Shown: piece after piece, positions 1-8,433 of the stretch
How positions within the stretch are numbered: position 1 is the stretch's first letter
Layout of the letters: every line of letters starts with the position of its first letter
DNA from: Anaerotignum sp.
Lineage (GTDB): Bacteria; Bacillota; Clostridia; Lachnospirales; Anaerotignaceae
Reading direction: 5' to 3'
DNA length: 32,483 nucleotides
Assembly: GCA_020024255.1 (NCBI GenBank)
Contig: JAHHTX010000010.1
Coordinates: forward strand, 1-32,483
Made by a program: the position numbers and the translations under genes
Notes under the pieces: model-generated
Database searches by the model: none
What the model was told of the DNA's origin: nothing
What the model saw: the letters and a program-made list of their open reading frames with translations, nothing else

Positions 1-226
1 CTCTGTTCCCATTTCTAACAGAGGATTTTATCGCTTATTTTATTATTTTAATTTATGATTCTTCCTGCATACTTAATAATATGTAAAAGAATTGATAAGC
101 AGTCAACCGCAAATATTTTCCTTTTCTCATCATTTTATGGAACAATACAAAATCGGCAGTATCCCAATAGGGGATACTGCCGATTGATCAGCTTTAAAAT
201 CTTCTTTATCAATAATCGCCTGTTGC
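1..226. other. Left-edge intergenic DNA
   Basis: There is no supportable gene here. A small hairpin at 1-23 (CTCTGTT / AACAGAG, 9-nt loop) is followed on the plus strand by T-rich DNA and may be the end of a terminator of a gene outside the window. The CoA-transferase terminator lies at 151-185. The rest is featureless AT-rich sequence. Confidence 0.4.
151..185 (-). terminator. Rho-independent terminator of the CoA-transferase gene
   Basis: A perfect 15-bp inverted repeat (151-165 and 171-185) with a 5-nt loop sits about 40 nt past the stop codon. On the minus strand it is followed by a T-rich tail (TTTTGTATTGTT). The tail is not a pure U-run, but the stem is long and the position is right. 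Confidence 0.8.
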
Positions 227-1534
227 TTAGATAATCAGGTTCATTTTCTTTGCTTCAAATTCCAGTTCTTCTCTAAACTGAGGAGCAGCCAGAGAAATCA
301 GCATTTTTGCTCTTGCTCTTGCTGTCTGACCTTTCAGACGTACAATACCATTTTCTGTTACCAGATAGTCTACTTCTGTACGAGGTGTAGTAACAATAGA
401 ACCAGGTGTCAATACAGGTTTGATCTTAGAAATTGTGCCGCCTTTTGCAGTAGATGTCATCGCGATAAAGCCTTTACCACCCTTGGACATATTTGCACCT
501 CTTACGAAGTCAAGCTGACCGCCGGAACCACTGTAAGGCTTTGTGCCAATGCTTTCGGAGCAAACCTGACCAAAAAGGTCAACTTCGATGCAGGCATTTA
601 CAGATACAAAATTGTCATGCTGTGCAATAACATAAGGGTTGTTTGTATAGCTTACAGGGTACATTTCAAAAGCAGGGTTGTTGTCCATAAAATCATACAT
701 TTTCTTAGAACCCCAAGCCAGTGTTGCAACGGTTTTTCCTACATGAATAGGTTTCTTCATGTTTGTAACTGCACCACATTCAATCAGGTCAACCATGCTA
801 TCGGTAAACATTTCTGTATGGATACCCAAGTCTTTCTTATCCTGCAAAAGTACACCAACCGCATTGGGAACACCGCCGATACCAAGCTGCAATGTTGATC
901 CGTCACAAATCTCGTCTGCAATCATCTGACCAATTTTACGGTCTGTATCGGACAAAGGTGCGCTAGGCAGAACAGACAAAGGTCTTGAAGATTCACACAG
1001 TGCTGTTACCTGAGAAATATGAACAAGACAATCACCCATTACACGAGGCATCTGGTCATTGACATCTAACAGAATGATAGATGCTTTGTCACGCATTGCA
1101 ACAACTTCAGCACCTGCCATAGCACAGCTAAAGTAACCATGTTCGTCCATAGGAGATACTTCCGCATAGAATACATCTAGTCTAGGCTGTACATTTGTCC
1201 AGTAGCCTGGGATATTGCTGTAATTGCTAGGGATATAGGTATAAATCCCATCCTGTATAACCTTTCTGCCGGGAGCACCGGTAAACCAGGAAACATAGTC
1301 ATATTTTCCAGCCAGTTCAGGATTCATGTAAGGGCCGCCTTTTACTGCCAATGTTGCATGGTGTGTTACGCCTGTCAGTTCACCACGCATTGCTCTTGCG
1401 CCTACTGCTTCTACAATGGCAGTAGGTTCTTCCAAACCTGTAGGGCAAGCACATACATCGCCAGATTTTACATACATTGCGACTTCTTCTGGTGTTTTCT
1501 TTTTTGCCTGATACATTTCTTGAAATTTGTTCAT
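227..1534 (-). CDS. Acetyl-CoA hydrolase/transferase family CoA-transferase (4-hydroxybutyrate CoA-transferase-like)
   Basis: A 435-residue cytoplasmic enzyme of the class I CoA-transferase group that includes 4-hydroxybutyrate CoA-transferase and butyryl-CoA:acetate CoA-transferase. These enzymes move CoA between acyl-CoA and a free acid, usually acetate, in fermentation. Visible support: full family length; the glycine-rich LGIGGVP segment (residues 217-223); the segment IHTEMFTD, where E241 aligns with the glutamate that forms the glutamyl-CoA thioester; and a conserved C-terminal segment with YSGSGGQLDF (334-343). The start is an ATG preceded by AAAGGTGAG at 7-nt spacing. The gene is monocistronic, with its own promoter (1627-1656) and terminator (151-185). 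No dehydrogenase or dehydratase that would name the acyl substrate lies beside it, so butyryl, 4-hydroxybutyryl and propionyl specificities all remain possible. The family is certain; the substrate is not. Confidence 0.9.
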   Translation of the reverse strand: MNKFQEMYQAKKKTPEEVAMYVKSGDVCACPTGLEEPTAIVEAVGARAMRGELTGVTHHATLAVKGGPYMNPELAGKYDYVSWFTGAPGRKVIQDGIYTYIPSNYSNIPGYWTNVQPRLDVFYAEVSPMDEHGYFSCAMAGAEVVAMRDKASIILLDVNDQMPRVMGDCLVHISQVTALCESSRPLSVLPSAPLSDTDRKIGQMIADEICDGSTLQLGIGGVPNAVGVLLQDKKDLGIHTEMFTDSMVDLIECGAVTNMKKPIHVGKTVATLAWGSKKMYDFMDNNPAFEMYPVSYTNNPYVIAQHDNFVSVNACIEVDLFGQVCSESIGTKPYSGSGGQLDFVRGANMSKGGKGFIAMTSTAKGGTISKIKPVLTPGSIVTTPRTEVDYLVTENGIVRLKGQTARARAKMLISLAAPQFREELEFEAKKMNLII

Positions 1535-1626
1535 TTTTCTCTCACCTTTCTGTCATATTTTTTTAAAACGATAATTTTTCACAAATCATATGATGAAATT
1601 GAATACAATATATTATATATTGATAT

Positions 1627-1656
1627 ATTCTATCACATTACTAGGGGAAAAGTAAA
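1627..1656 (-). promoter_or_regulatory. Candidate sigma-A promoter of the CoA-transferase gene
   Basis: On the minus strand TTTACT (1651-1656) and TAGAAT (1627-1632) are separated by 18 bp, with TG two bases before the -10 (TGATAGAAT). This predicts a start near 1620 and a 5' leader of about 85 nt. Confidence 0.5.
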
Positions 1657-1776
1657 GTTTCCTTTTCTATGTTCCTGATTATATACAATCATTTCTTCCA
1701 TCATAATCAGAAGTTTCCAGACTTTGGCACATCATCTTTACTTTTCCTTTTGTTGGGTTTCTCTTCATTGATAAAA

Positions 1777-1816
1777 TAAAAGCGATAGCCGAATTTATTA
1801 TCTGCCATCGCTTTTA
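1777..1816 (-). terminator. Terminator of the P-loop protein gene
   Basis: Arms at 1777-1789 and 1804-1816 (TAAAAGCGAT.GC) pair over 13 bp with one mismatch. They lie about 40 nt past the stop and are followed on the minus strand by a T-rich tail. T residues also follow on the plus strand, so it may work in both directions. Confidence 0.75.
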
Positions 1817-1853
1817 TTTTTATGCGCTTAATACGTATGCGCAGAAAATCTTG

Positions 1854-2267
1854 TTATATCACATATTTTTGAACAGCCTCTGGAAGAAGATCTGTTTTTC
1901 TGCTAATAATCATCACAATATCCATATTGGCATTTTGTGCTGTTTTTTCTAATTCTTCCACAAACTCAGTAAAATCATCATCGCTGATCTTATTCACAAT
2001 ATTGTTTAATCCATCAACATAAATTTTTTCGATATCGCTGTTCTGAGAAAGGATTCCACACAAAAAGCCTCTGAACACCTGCGGATCCTCCATAATAAAT
2101 TTCGGTGTATCTACAAAACGAACACTATAATGCAAATCATACATACGGCTGTTGTCATCATCTACGAAAACAATGCTGCCTTTTGCAGCTTTTCCCGTTT
2201 CATTTGCCATTTCAATCAATTTCTTTGTTTTGCCTTCCCCTTTTTCGCCTGCAAGAATCTGAACCAT
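1854..2267 (-). CDS. Small P-loop protein of unknown function
   Basis: A 137-residue soluble protein. Its clearest feature is a Walker A motif, GEKGEGKT (residues 7-14), right at the N-terminus. A hydrophobic strand ending in an acidic residue (KIYVDGLNNI, about 79-88) is a possible Walker B, and a second strand, DIVMIISRK (about 114-122), lies near the C-terminus, so a minimal Rossmann-like NTPase fold is likely. I did not recognise a named family. The start is the internal ATG at 2267: an upstream in-frame ATG at 2285 lies inside the ribosome binding site itself (GGAGGAG, 7-8 nt before the chosen ATG). No partner gene adjoins it; the neighbours are a CoA-transferase and an acetyltransferase, each apparently with its own signals. 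Confidence 0.75.
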   Translation of the reverse strand: MVQILAGEKGEGKTKKLIEMANETGKAAKGSIVFVDDDNSRMYDLHYSVRFVDTPKFIMEDPQVFRGFLCGILSQNSDIEKIYVDGLNNIVNKISDDDFTEFVEELEKTAQNANMDIVMIISRKTDLLPEAVQKYVI

Positions 2268-2413
2268 CGCGATCTCCTCCTTCATTTATCGGCTAATAAC
2301 CTTTTCTTTATTTTTAGATTTGATTTTGTTTTCAGAAGTGCTGATAGGCTTTACGATACATTGTAAACCGATAAAATTCAGCTCTATCTTTTGATAGTAA
2401 TATTCTCTAAAAG

Positions 2414-2430
2414 AAAGAGAAACCCTCTTT
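2414..2430. terminator. Weak hairpin downstream of the acetyltransferase gene
   Basis: AAAGAG / CTCTTT with a 5-nt loop. The T-run is better on the plus strand (seven or more T) than on the minus strand (CTTTTAG), although the only nearby gene that needs terminating is the minus-strand GNAT gene ending at 2525. This is a weak call. Confidence 0.3.
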
Positions 2431-2524
2431 TTTTTATGATATTTTTTTGTTTTCCTTTCATTTGTTGCTTTTACACAATTCTTTTCCAAAAAATCATGTC
2501 TTTTTTTGTATAGACTGTTACCTA

Positions 2525-3058
2525 TTATTCTTCTTCAACATACTGATATACCATATGATAAATACAGGTTTTGTATCTTGTAAAATTTTCCTCATCAAGA
2601 GGCATGGGCTTTGTCATTAACCTGAGCGGCATGGGTGACTGCTCTTTTCGTAAAGGTCTTTGCAAATAAAAGTAATCATTCCACACAAAGCCATGACGTT
2701 TGTAAAAATCAATGCGGCGTTTTTTCAAATCATCTTCCGGAAGTTCCACTTCCAACACTACATTTTTTCCGCACCAATCCGTAAAAGCGTCCAAAATCTT
2801 TCCGCCAATACCACCATTTCTGCTGTTTTTTTCCACAGCAAAATGCTCTATAAATATAATATCTTCTGCCAAATCCCACGCTGCCACAACTGCACAAAAT
2901 TTTCCTGCTTCGTTTCGCACGCCATACAGCCCATAGGGTTTTTCTTCCAATAAAGCTTCCTGTTCTTCTTTTTCCCGCAGTTCCGTAACCGGAAAAGCCT
3001 CTTCTAAAATAGGAAATATTTCCTCAAAATCTGCTTTTGTTTTGATTCTCTGAAACAT
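2525..3058 (-). CDS. GNAT-family N-acetyltransferase
   Basis: A 177-residue protein with the Gcn5-related acetyltransferase fold. The acetyl-CoA-binding motif A is visible as a beta strand (IIFIEHFAVE, about 67-76) followed by SRNGGIGGKIL (79-89), which matches the R/Q-x-x-G-x-G pyrophosphate loop. A later FYKRHGF (118-124) is the usual motif B segment with its tyrosine. About 45 C-terminal residues extend past the core. The start ATG at 3058 has GGAGGG 8 nt upstream. The acceptor substrate cannot be read from the sequence and no neighbour suggests one. The gene is divergent from the exported protease gene that starts at 3233. Confidence 0.8.
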   Translation of the reverse strand: MFQRIKTKADFEEIFPILEEAFPVTELREKEEQEALLEEKPYGLYGVRNEAGKFCAVVAAWDLAEDIIFIEHFAVEKNSRNGGIGGKILDAFTDWCGKNVVLEVELPEDDLKKRRIDFYKRHGFVWNDYFYLQRPLRKEQSPMPLRLMTKPMPLDEENFTRYKTCIYHMVYQYVEEE

Positions 3059-3183
3059 TTGCTATCCCTCCATCATTCAAGATTTTCTAAATTCTTCCTT
3101 ATATGGCGATAGCTTATCATACTTACCTGCAAAAAGCAATTCTGCAGTTTCCAGAATTTTGCTATAGTCCTGCTATAAAAATA

Positions 3184-3192
3184 TGCTATAAT
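3184..3192 (+). promoter_or_regulatory. Extended -10 promoter of the exported protease gene
   Basis: TGCTATAAT (3184-3192) is a perfect extended -10; no good -35 lies 16-18 bp upstream. The hexamer GCTATA occurs three times in a row (from 3161, 3172 and 3185), so an alternative -10 (TATAAA at 3174) is possible. Confidence 0.5.
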
Positions 3193-3232
3193 AACGATAA
3201 TAAAAGAAGAAAATGGAAAGGAGTGATTTCCC

Positions 3233-4489
3233 TTGCGTATTTTTCGTTCTATTTTACTGGGTTGTATGCTGACTCTTCCTTTCACCGTTTCAACCTATGC
3301 GCAAGATATCTCTGTCACCTTAAATGATGCACCTCTTACTTGCCGCACCGCCCCCGTTTTGGAAAATGATCGGGTTCTTGTCCCTATGCGGGATATTTTT
3401 GAACCCCTTGGCTATGATGTGACGTGGGAGCAAAAACAGAAAACCATCACTGCTGTGCGAAACGACACTGTTCTGCAAATGAAAGCTGATGCCGTTTTTG
3501 CTGCTGTAGGAAATACAAAAATTGCATTGGATGCCCCGGTTCGTATACAAAACGGCATTACCATGGTTCCTCTGCGCTTTGTAGCACAGCACAGTGGTGC
3601 AAATGTTGCATGGGATGGCAAAAATGCTGTCGTTTCCATTACTACCCATGTTGCTGACAAATATGAGGTTGCTGATTCCGTTGTCACAATCATGACCAAT
3701 AAAAATCAGGGAAGTGGTGTGATTCTTTCCAAAGACGGAAAAATCGCAACCAATTATCATGTCATAGAAAATGCATCTATGGGACAGGTTATTTTTAGTG
3801 ACGGTACTGTTTACCAAGGTGACGTTACGGTAGTCGGACTGGACCCGAAAGCAGATATTGCCATACTAAAAATTAAAGAAGATAACCTTACTCCCATAGG
3901 CAAAACAGCAGATGTTGCCATTGGGGAAAAAATCATGACGATTTCTTCTCCGCAAGGCAAACGGAACACAAAAACAGAAGGACAGCTCCTTGCCAAAAAC
4001 AATGATATTCTGTCCTTCTCCGCACCCATCAAGCAAGGTAGCAGTGGTGGCGGCTTGTTCAATGCAAAGGGAAACTGGATAGGCATGTGTTCTTCTTTTT
4101 ACCAAAATTCCTACTATGCCATTCCTGCCAAAAAAGTCCTTGCTGTACCGACTAATTTACAGATTCCCATTGGGCAGATGAAAAACTATGCTTATAGACC
4201 TTCTGTACCGCAAAACATCACCATCACAAAAGAAGGTGACAGGGCAGCATCTGTTTATTGGACGCCTGTTTATGGAGTGGATTATTATCGCATCTATTCT
4301 GCCTCTGCTCTGGACGGTCCCTACAAAAAATTAACGAATAAAGAAATCGGCAATGACCATTGGTTTTGGGGATTCCCCCATTCCTTCAAAATTGCATACT
4401 CTGGCAGCCGTCAACCCCTCTTTATCAAAGTAGAAGCAATGAAAAATGGTGCTTCCCTCGGTATGAGCAATCCTGTACAGGTTTTTTGA
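3233..4489 (+). CDS. Exported trypsin-like (HtrA/S1C type) serine protease with copper-amine-oxidase-like N-terminal domain
   Basis: A 418-residue secreted protein. Residues 1-23 form a signal peptide (MRIF..., hydrophobic core, likely cleavage after TYA). Residues about 27-137 match the copper-amine-oxidase-like N-terminal domain common in clostridial surface proteins, with two repeats that each contain an (L)VP(M/L)R motif (50-53 and 112-115). Residues about 148-305 are the protease: H176 in TNYHV, D208 in KADIAIL and S271 in GSSGGG form the catalytic triad. Residues about 323-418 resemble a fibronectin type III domain (PSVPQNITI...YYRIY). No PDZ domain is present, unlike classical DegP/HtrA. 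The start is TTG at 3233 with AAAGGAG 9 nt upstream; no ATG fits the ribosome binding site and signal peptide. The gene stands alone between a promoter and a strong terminator. Its substrate is unknown; a role in surface protein processing or quality control is inference. Confidence 0.85.
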   Translation: MRIFRSILLGCMLTLPFTVSTYAQDISVTLNDAPLTCRTAPVLENDRVLVPMRDIFEPLGYDVTWEQKQKTITAVRNDTVLQMKADAVFAAVGNTKIALDAPVRIQNGITMVPLRFVAQHSGANVAWDGKNAVVSITTHVADKYEVADSVVTIMTNKNQGSGVILSKDGKIATNYHVIENASMGQVIFSDGTVYQGDVTVVGLDPKADIAILKIKEDNLTPIGKTADVAIGEKIMTISSPQGKRNTKTEGQLLAKNNDILSFSAPIKQGSSGGGLFNAKGNWIGMCSSFYQNSYYAIPAKKVLAVPTNLQIPIGQMKNYAYRPSVPQNITITKEGDRAASVYWTPVYGVDYYRIYSASALDGPYKKLTNKEIGNDHWFWGFPHSFKIAYSGSRQPLFIKVEAMKNGASLGMSNPVQVF

Positions 4490-4497
4490 TTCATACT

Positions 4498-4532
4498 TCC
4501 CTTGAAAATACAATATTTTCAAGGGATTTTTT
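4498..4532 (+). terminator. Terminator of the exported protease gene
   Basis: A perfect 13-bp stem (4498-4510 and 4514-4526) with a 3-nt loop, followed by TTTTTTG and placed 8 nt after the stop codon. Confidence 0.85.
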
Positions 4533-4535
4533 GTT

Positions 4536-4570
4536 TCAAAAAAAGTACAGGAGGTTATATTCTCCTGTAC
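4536..4570 (-). terminator. Terminator of the pheST operon
   Basis: GTACAGGAG (4545-4553) pairs perfectly with CTCCTGTAC (4562-4570). On the minus strand the hairpin is followed by seven T residues. It lies 31 nt past the pheT stop and is convergent with the protease terminator. Confidence 0.85.
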
Positions 4571-4601
4571 CTGATGACTTTATCGCATTACAAAGTACTG
4601 T

Positions 4602-7001
4602 TTATTTATCTCTCAGCTGTGCATCCAATTTTTGGGAAAGTCCATTTAAAATAGCCTCCATTGCCTGTGCAACATCTGTATCTGCCAATGTCCGTTCCGC
4701 ACTGCGGAAGGAAATGGAGTATGCAACAGACTTGTACCCTTTCTCAATCTGTTCCCCCTGATATACGTCAAAGAGCTTCACTTCTTCCAGATATACGCCG
4801 CCGTTTTTGCGGATTTCATCTGCAATTTCTTTTACTGTGATATTCTCTTTCACTAACATTGCAATATCTCTCGTAATCGCAGGGAATTTCGGCAGTGGAT
4901 GATATACATTCACCAGATTGGATTCCTCTGTCAGTATATTCATATTCAAAACAGCAAGATATGCCTTTGTGCCGATTTCATAATTTTTTGCTACAGTAGG
5001 GTGTACCTCACCGAAATAGCCTGCTGCTTTGCCATCAATGGTCACAGCAGCAGTTCTGCCAGGGTGCATCCAAGGCAATGCGGTTTCTGTTGTATATTCT
5101 GCCCTTTGACCAATACCCAGTACACTCATAAGATGTTCCACAACACCCTTTAGGTCATAGAAATCCATCTTGCCATACATACCAATCGTCAATGTAGGCA
5201 CTTCGTCAGGCAATTCTGTCACAGGAATAGCTTTAGGCAAATATACCTTTGCCACTTCAAAAAGCCCAGCACTTTCGTTTCTTCTGTTGTAGTTTGTAGA
5301 CAAAGAGTTAAGAATACCATTAAAGGATACGGTACGCATAACGCTGAAATCTTCGCCAAGAGGATTGGAAATTGTCACCGTGTTTCTAAGTTCACTATCC
5401 GCAGGAATCAGCATCTTATCAAATACCTTTGGGCTTTCAAAGCTATATGTCATGGCTTCACAAAGGCCTTCTGCAACCATAGTGTCTTTCACCAATGTGG
5501 TGATGTTCTGTGCATATGTCTTTTTCCCTACAGTGGGTGTACCGGAGGCCAAAGTTGCTTCGATTTTGTCATAGCCATAGAAACGAGCAATTTCTTCTGC
5601 AAGGTCAGCCTGTGCTTCCAAATCAGGGCGGAACGTAGGCACTGTCACCTTATGCTGTACAGGGTCAACCTTAAGCTCGATTTTTTCAAAAATATGCTGC
5701 ATTTCTTCTTCAGAAATATCTGTACCCAAAAACTTGTTCATCCAAGCAGGAGAGTAGGACAATTCCCATGGTTCTCTCTGATTAGGGTAATTATCTACAA
5801 CACCAGGAACGACTTCTCCACAACCCAGCATTTCCACAAGCTGTGCAGCACGGTTCACTGCCTCCAAAGCCAGATTGGGATCAATACCCTTTTCAAACTT
5901 ACTTGATGCATCTGTACGCAAACCGATTTTCTTTGCCGTAATGCGTACATTAGGACCATTGAAATTTGCAGATTCAAAAAGGATTGCTTCTGCATCTTCG
6001 CTAATCATGGAGTTTTCGCCGCCCATAACACCTGCAACAGCAACTGCCTTTTCAGTGTCTGCAATCACCAACATAGACGAATCCAATTTCCGTTCTACAC
6101 CGTCTAGTGTGGTAATCATTTCGCCTTCTTCTGCATTTCTAACGATAATTTTTCTGTCCTTAATCGTTTCAATATCAAAAGCGTGCATAGGCTGTCCCAT
6201 TTCCAGCATCACATAATTGGTAATATCTACGATATTGTTGACGGGACGTACCCCTGCGGCACGCAGTCTTTTCCGCATCCATCGGGGAGAAGGTGCAATT
6301 TTTACATTCTTTACGGCTCTTGCCACATAACGGGGGCAAAGTTCGGCATTTTGAATTTCTACAGAAATCAAATCCTCAATTTTCCCACTTGCTGTTTCTT
6401 TCACTGTAATTTCAGGGTAACGGAAAGGAATGTCATAAGTTGCTGCTGCTTCCCTTGCAATCCCCAAAATACTAAAGCAGTCAGGACGATTGGAAGTAAT
6501 TTCATATTCTACCACATCATCTTTTAAATCCAGTACATCTGCTACATCTTGTCCCAACTCTACGGCTTCGGGGAAAATGTAAATACCATTCTCGGGTGCC
6601 TCGGGGAAATCATGTCTGTCGCAGCCAAGCTCTTCAACAGAGCAGAACATACCCTGTGATTCCACCCCACGGAGGCTGTTTGTGTGAATTTCTGCACCAT
6701 CTGCCAAAACTGCACCATTCAAAGCTACAGGAACATATGCACCTTCTGTTACATTCTTTGCCGCTGTAACAATAATCAAGTCACTGCCTTGCCCCGCATC
6801 AACAGTACAAACCACCAGTTTATCAGCATCGGGGTGCTGTTCTATTTTTTTAATCTGACCCGTTACAATCTTCTGCACATTGCCACACAGCTTGGTAACG
6901 CCCTCAACCTTTGAGCCTGTCAGTGTAATATCCTCTATAAACGCTTTCACAGATGTGGTCACATCTGCGTATTCTTTTAACCATGACATAGGTACATCCA
7001 T
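4602..7001 (-). CDS. pheT: Phenylalanine--tRNA ligase beta subunit
   Basis: The 799-residue beta chain of the (alpha-beta)2 phenylalanyl-tRNA synthetase, which charges tRNA-Phe in the cytoplasm. Domain order matches the family: N-terminal OB-fold tRNA-binding domain (about 40-150, with HPDADKLVVCTVD); B3/B4 editing domain that removes mischarged Tyr (about 210-385); B5 DNA-binding-like domain (about 410-480, ending FYGYDKI); a synthetase-like core; and a C-terminal FDX-ACB anticodon-binding domain (about 705-799, starting YHPLPKFPAITRDIA). The length is normal and there is no disruption. The start ATG has AAAGGAG 9 nt upstream. It follows pheS by 42 nt in one operon controlled by the upstream T-box and ends at the hairpin at 4545-4570. 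Confidence 0.98.
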   Translation of the reverse strand: MDVPMSWLKEYADVTTSVKAFIEDITLTGSKVEGVTKLCGNVQKIVTGQIKKIEQHPDADKLVVCTVDAGQGSDLIIVTAAKNVTEGAYVPVALNGAVLADGAEIHTNSLRGVESQGMFCSVEELGCDRHDFPEAPENGIYIFPEAVELGQDVADVLDLKDDVVEYEITSNRPDCFSILGIAREAAATYDIPFRYPEITVKETASGKIEDLISVEIQNAELCPRYVARAVKNVKIAPSPRWMRKRLRAAGVRPVNNIVDITNYVMLEMGQPMHAFDIETIKDRKIIVRNAEEGEMITTLDGVERKLDSSMLVIADTEKAVAVAGVMGGENSMISEDAEAILFESANFNGPNVRITAKKIGLRTDASSKFEKGIDPNLALEAVNRAAQLVEMLGCGEVVPGVVDNYPNQREPWELSYSPAWMNKFLGTDISEEEMQHIFEKIELKVDPVQHKVTVPTFRPDLEAQADLAEEIARFYGYDKIEATLASGTPTVGKKTYAQNITTLVKDTMVAEGLCEAMTYSFESPKVFDKMLIPADSELRNTVTISNPLGEDFSVMRTVSFNGILNSLSTNYNRRNESAGLFEVAKVYLPKAIPVTELPDEVPTLTIGMYGKMDFYDLKGVVEHLMSVLGIGQRAEYTTETALPWMHPGRTAAVTIDGKAAGYFGEVHPTVAKNYEIGTKAYLAVLNMNILTEESNLVNVYHPLPKFPAITRDIAMLVKENITVKEIADEIRKNGGVYLEEVKLFDVYQGEQIEKGYKSVAYSISFRSAERTLADTDVAQAMEAILNGLSQKLDAQLRDK

Positions 7002-7043
7002 GTTTCTATTCTCCTTTCGTTGAAAAAATATCTATACTTAAAT

Positions 7044-8063
7044 TTAGAACTGTTTCAGGAATTTCACATCATTTTCAAAAAGCAGACGTAAGTCTGTGAT
7101 ACCATAACGCTGCATAGCAACACGTTCCAGACCCATGCCAAAAGCAAAACCACTGTATTCTTCCGGGTCGATGCCGCTCATTTTCAACACCTTGGGATGA
7201 ACCATACCACAACCCAAAAGCTCAATATATCCTTCGCCTTTACATACACGGCAACCTTTCCCGCCGCAAGCAAAACAAGTTACGTCCATTTCTGCACTAG
7301 GTTCTGTAAAAGGGAAATGGTGGGGACGGAATCTGACTTTTGTATCTTCCCCAAACAATTCCTTTGCAAATACTGCAAGTGCCCCTTTTAGGTCTCCCAT
7401 AGTAATATTTTTATCCACAACCAAACCTTCCAACTGATGGAATACGGGAGAATGTGTAGCGTCCACTTCGTCAGAACGGTATACTGTACCGGGGCAAATC
7501 ATGCGGATAGGCAGTTTCCCTTTTTCCATTGTACGCACCTGCACCGGAGATGTCTGGGTACGCAGCAAGATGTTTCCACCGATATAAAAAGTATCTTGTT
7601 CATCTCTTGCAGGATGATTTTTGGGAATATTCAGTGCTTCAAAATTATAATAGTCCTCTTCCACTTCAGGGCCTTCCATTACTTCATAGCCCATACCCAT
7701 AAAAATATTGCTGATTTCATCGATTACGATACTCATGGGGTGTTTATGCCCTTCCGGCTGCTGTCTGCCTGGCATGGTAACATCTATTTTTTCCTGTTCC
7801 ATGCGATGCTGTAATTCTGCTGCCTCCAAACGACTTTTCATTTCTTCCATTTTGTCTTCAATGTCCTGTCGTACATCATTGGCAAGCTGCCCCATAATGG
7901 GACGTTCTTCTTTGGAAAGTTTCCCCATTTCCTTCAAAATGGCAGTCAGTTCCCCTTTTTTTCCAAGATACTTTACTTTCAGTTCATCAATATCCTTGAT
8001 TTCCTTTGCTTCCTGAAAAGCAGCAATGGCTTTATCATGAATGGCTTTCAGCTTTTCCTTCAT
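7044..8063 (-). CDS. pheS: Phenylalanine--tRNA ligase alpha subunit
   Basis: The 339-residue catalytic alpha chain of phenylalanyl-tRNA synthetase. It begins with a coiled-coil (about 1-90), followed by the class II aminoacyl-tRNA synthetase core with motif 2 (YRSDEVDATHSPVFHQLEG, 195-213) and motif 3 (GFAFGMGLERVAM, 305-317). A CxxC-x4-CxxC cluster (C263, C266, C271, C274) looks like a zinc site, as in some PheS proteins. The frame stays open for 67 codons further upstream, but those codons read through the T-box leader. The true start is the ATG at 8063, giving the usual family length, with GGAG about 12 nt upstream. It is co-transcribed with pheT. Confidence 0.97.
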   Translation of the reverse strand: MKEKLKAIHDKAIAAFQEAKEIKDIDELKVKYLGKKGELTAILKEMGKLSKEERPIMGQLANDVRQDIEDKMEEMKSRLEAAELQHRMEQEKIDVTMPGRQQPEGHKHPMSIVIDEISNIFMGMGYEVMEGPEVEEDYYNFEALNIPKNHPARDEQDTFYIGGNILLRTQTSPVQVRTMEKGKLPIRMICPGTVYRSDEVDATHSPVFHQLEGLVVDKNITMGDLKGALAVFAKELFGEDTKVRFRPHHFPFTEPSAEMDVTCFACGGKGCRVCKGEGYIELLGCGMVHPKVLKMSGIDPEEYSGFAFGMGLERVAMQRYGITDLRLLFENDVKFLKQF

Positions 8064-8101
8064 ATCCAATCTTCTCTCCTTTACATTTAAATTCCGTATA
8101 A

Positions 8102-8344
8102 ATAAAAAATAGCCCTTTCTCCCCAAAAAGGGACGAAGGACTTCCGTGGTACCACCCAAATTCCTGTTCACACAGGCACTTTTATGTGTAACGTACATCA
8201 GACGTGCTTCCTTACTTTGGTTCGGGAAGCCAGCTCCGGTGGGAACTTCTGCAAATACACTCATCCAAAAATGCTTTCAGCCTATGGCATTTTCTCTCTG
8301 CGGCGGGACATTTGCCTACTTTTCCCCTTCACAGCTTTTATTCA
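8102..8344 (-). promoter_or_regulatory. T-box riboswitch leader of pheST
   Basis: Transcribed on the minus strand from about 8344. The universal T-box is present (GGGTGGTACCACG; core GGTACCACC at 8148-8156 on the plus strand). It is followed by a terminator that competes with the antiterminator: arms within 8111-8142, then ATTTTTTAT. Stem I is recognisable from the GCAAAT/ATTTGC helix (8310-8315 with 8251-8256). It has an AGTA element on its 5' side, and on its 3' side a TTC triplet (8243-8245) that would be the Phe specifier codon. Known mechanism: uncharged tRNA-Phe pairs with the specifier and the T-box and allows readthrough. The class is certain; the exact specifier register is inferred. 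Confidence 0.93.
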
Positions 8345-8350
8345 TGTATT

Positions 8351-8379
8351 ATTTTACACACATCGCATAAGAAAGTCAA
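8351..8379 (-). promoter_or_regulatory. Sigma-A promoter of the pheST operon
   Basis: TTGACT (8374-8379) and TAAAAT (8351-8356) on the minus strand with an exact 17-bp spacer, placing the start at about 8344 just ahead of T-box stem I. Confidence 0.85.
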
Positions 8380-8433
8380 GGATAAAATCTGACGATACCC
8401 CCAAACGAAAATGAAAAATATAAAGGGTTTTTC

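Larger units (their letters stand above)
1535..1853. other. Intergenic region with promoter and terminator
   Basis: This 319-base stretch holds the CoA-transferase promoter (1627-1656) and the terminator of the next gene (1777-1816). I see no further gene; the plus-strand frame across it is a Cys/Phe-rich shadow without a ribosome binding site. Confidence 0.6.

Noticed and set aside
2286..2489. 67-codon minus-strand frame between the P-loop and GNAT genes
   Set aside because: Composition is Lys/Tyr-rich translated AT DNA, it has no convincing ribosome binding site, and it ends just upstream of the P-loop gene where a promoter is expected.
8064..8264. 67-residue N-terminal extension of PheS
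   Set aside because: The codons are the T-box leader read in frame; PheS of 339 residues is the usual length.
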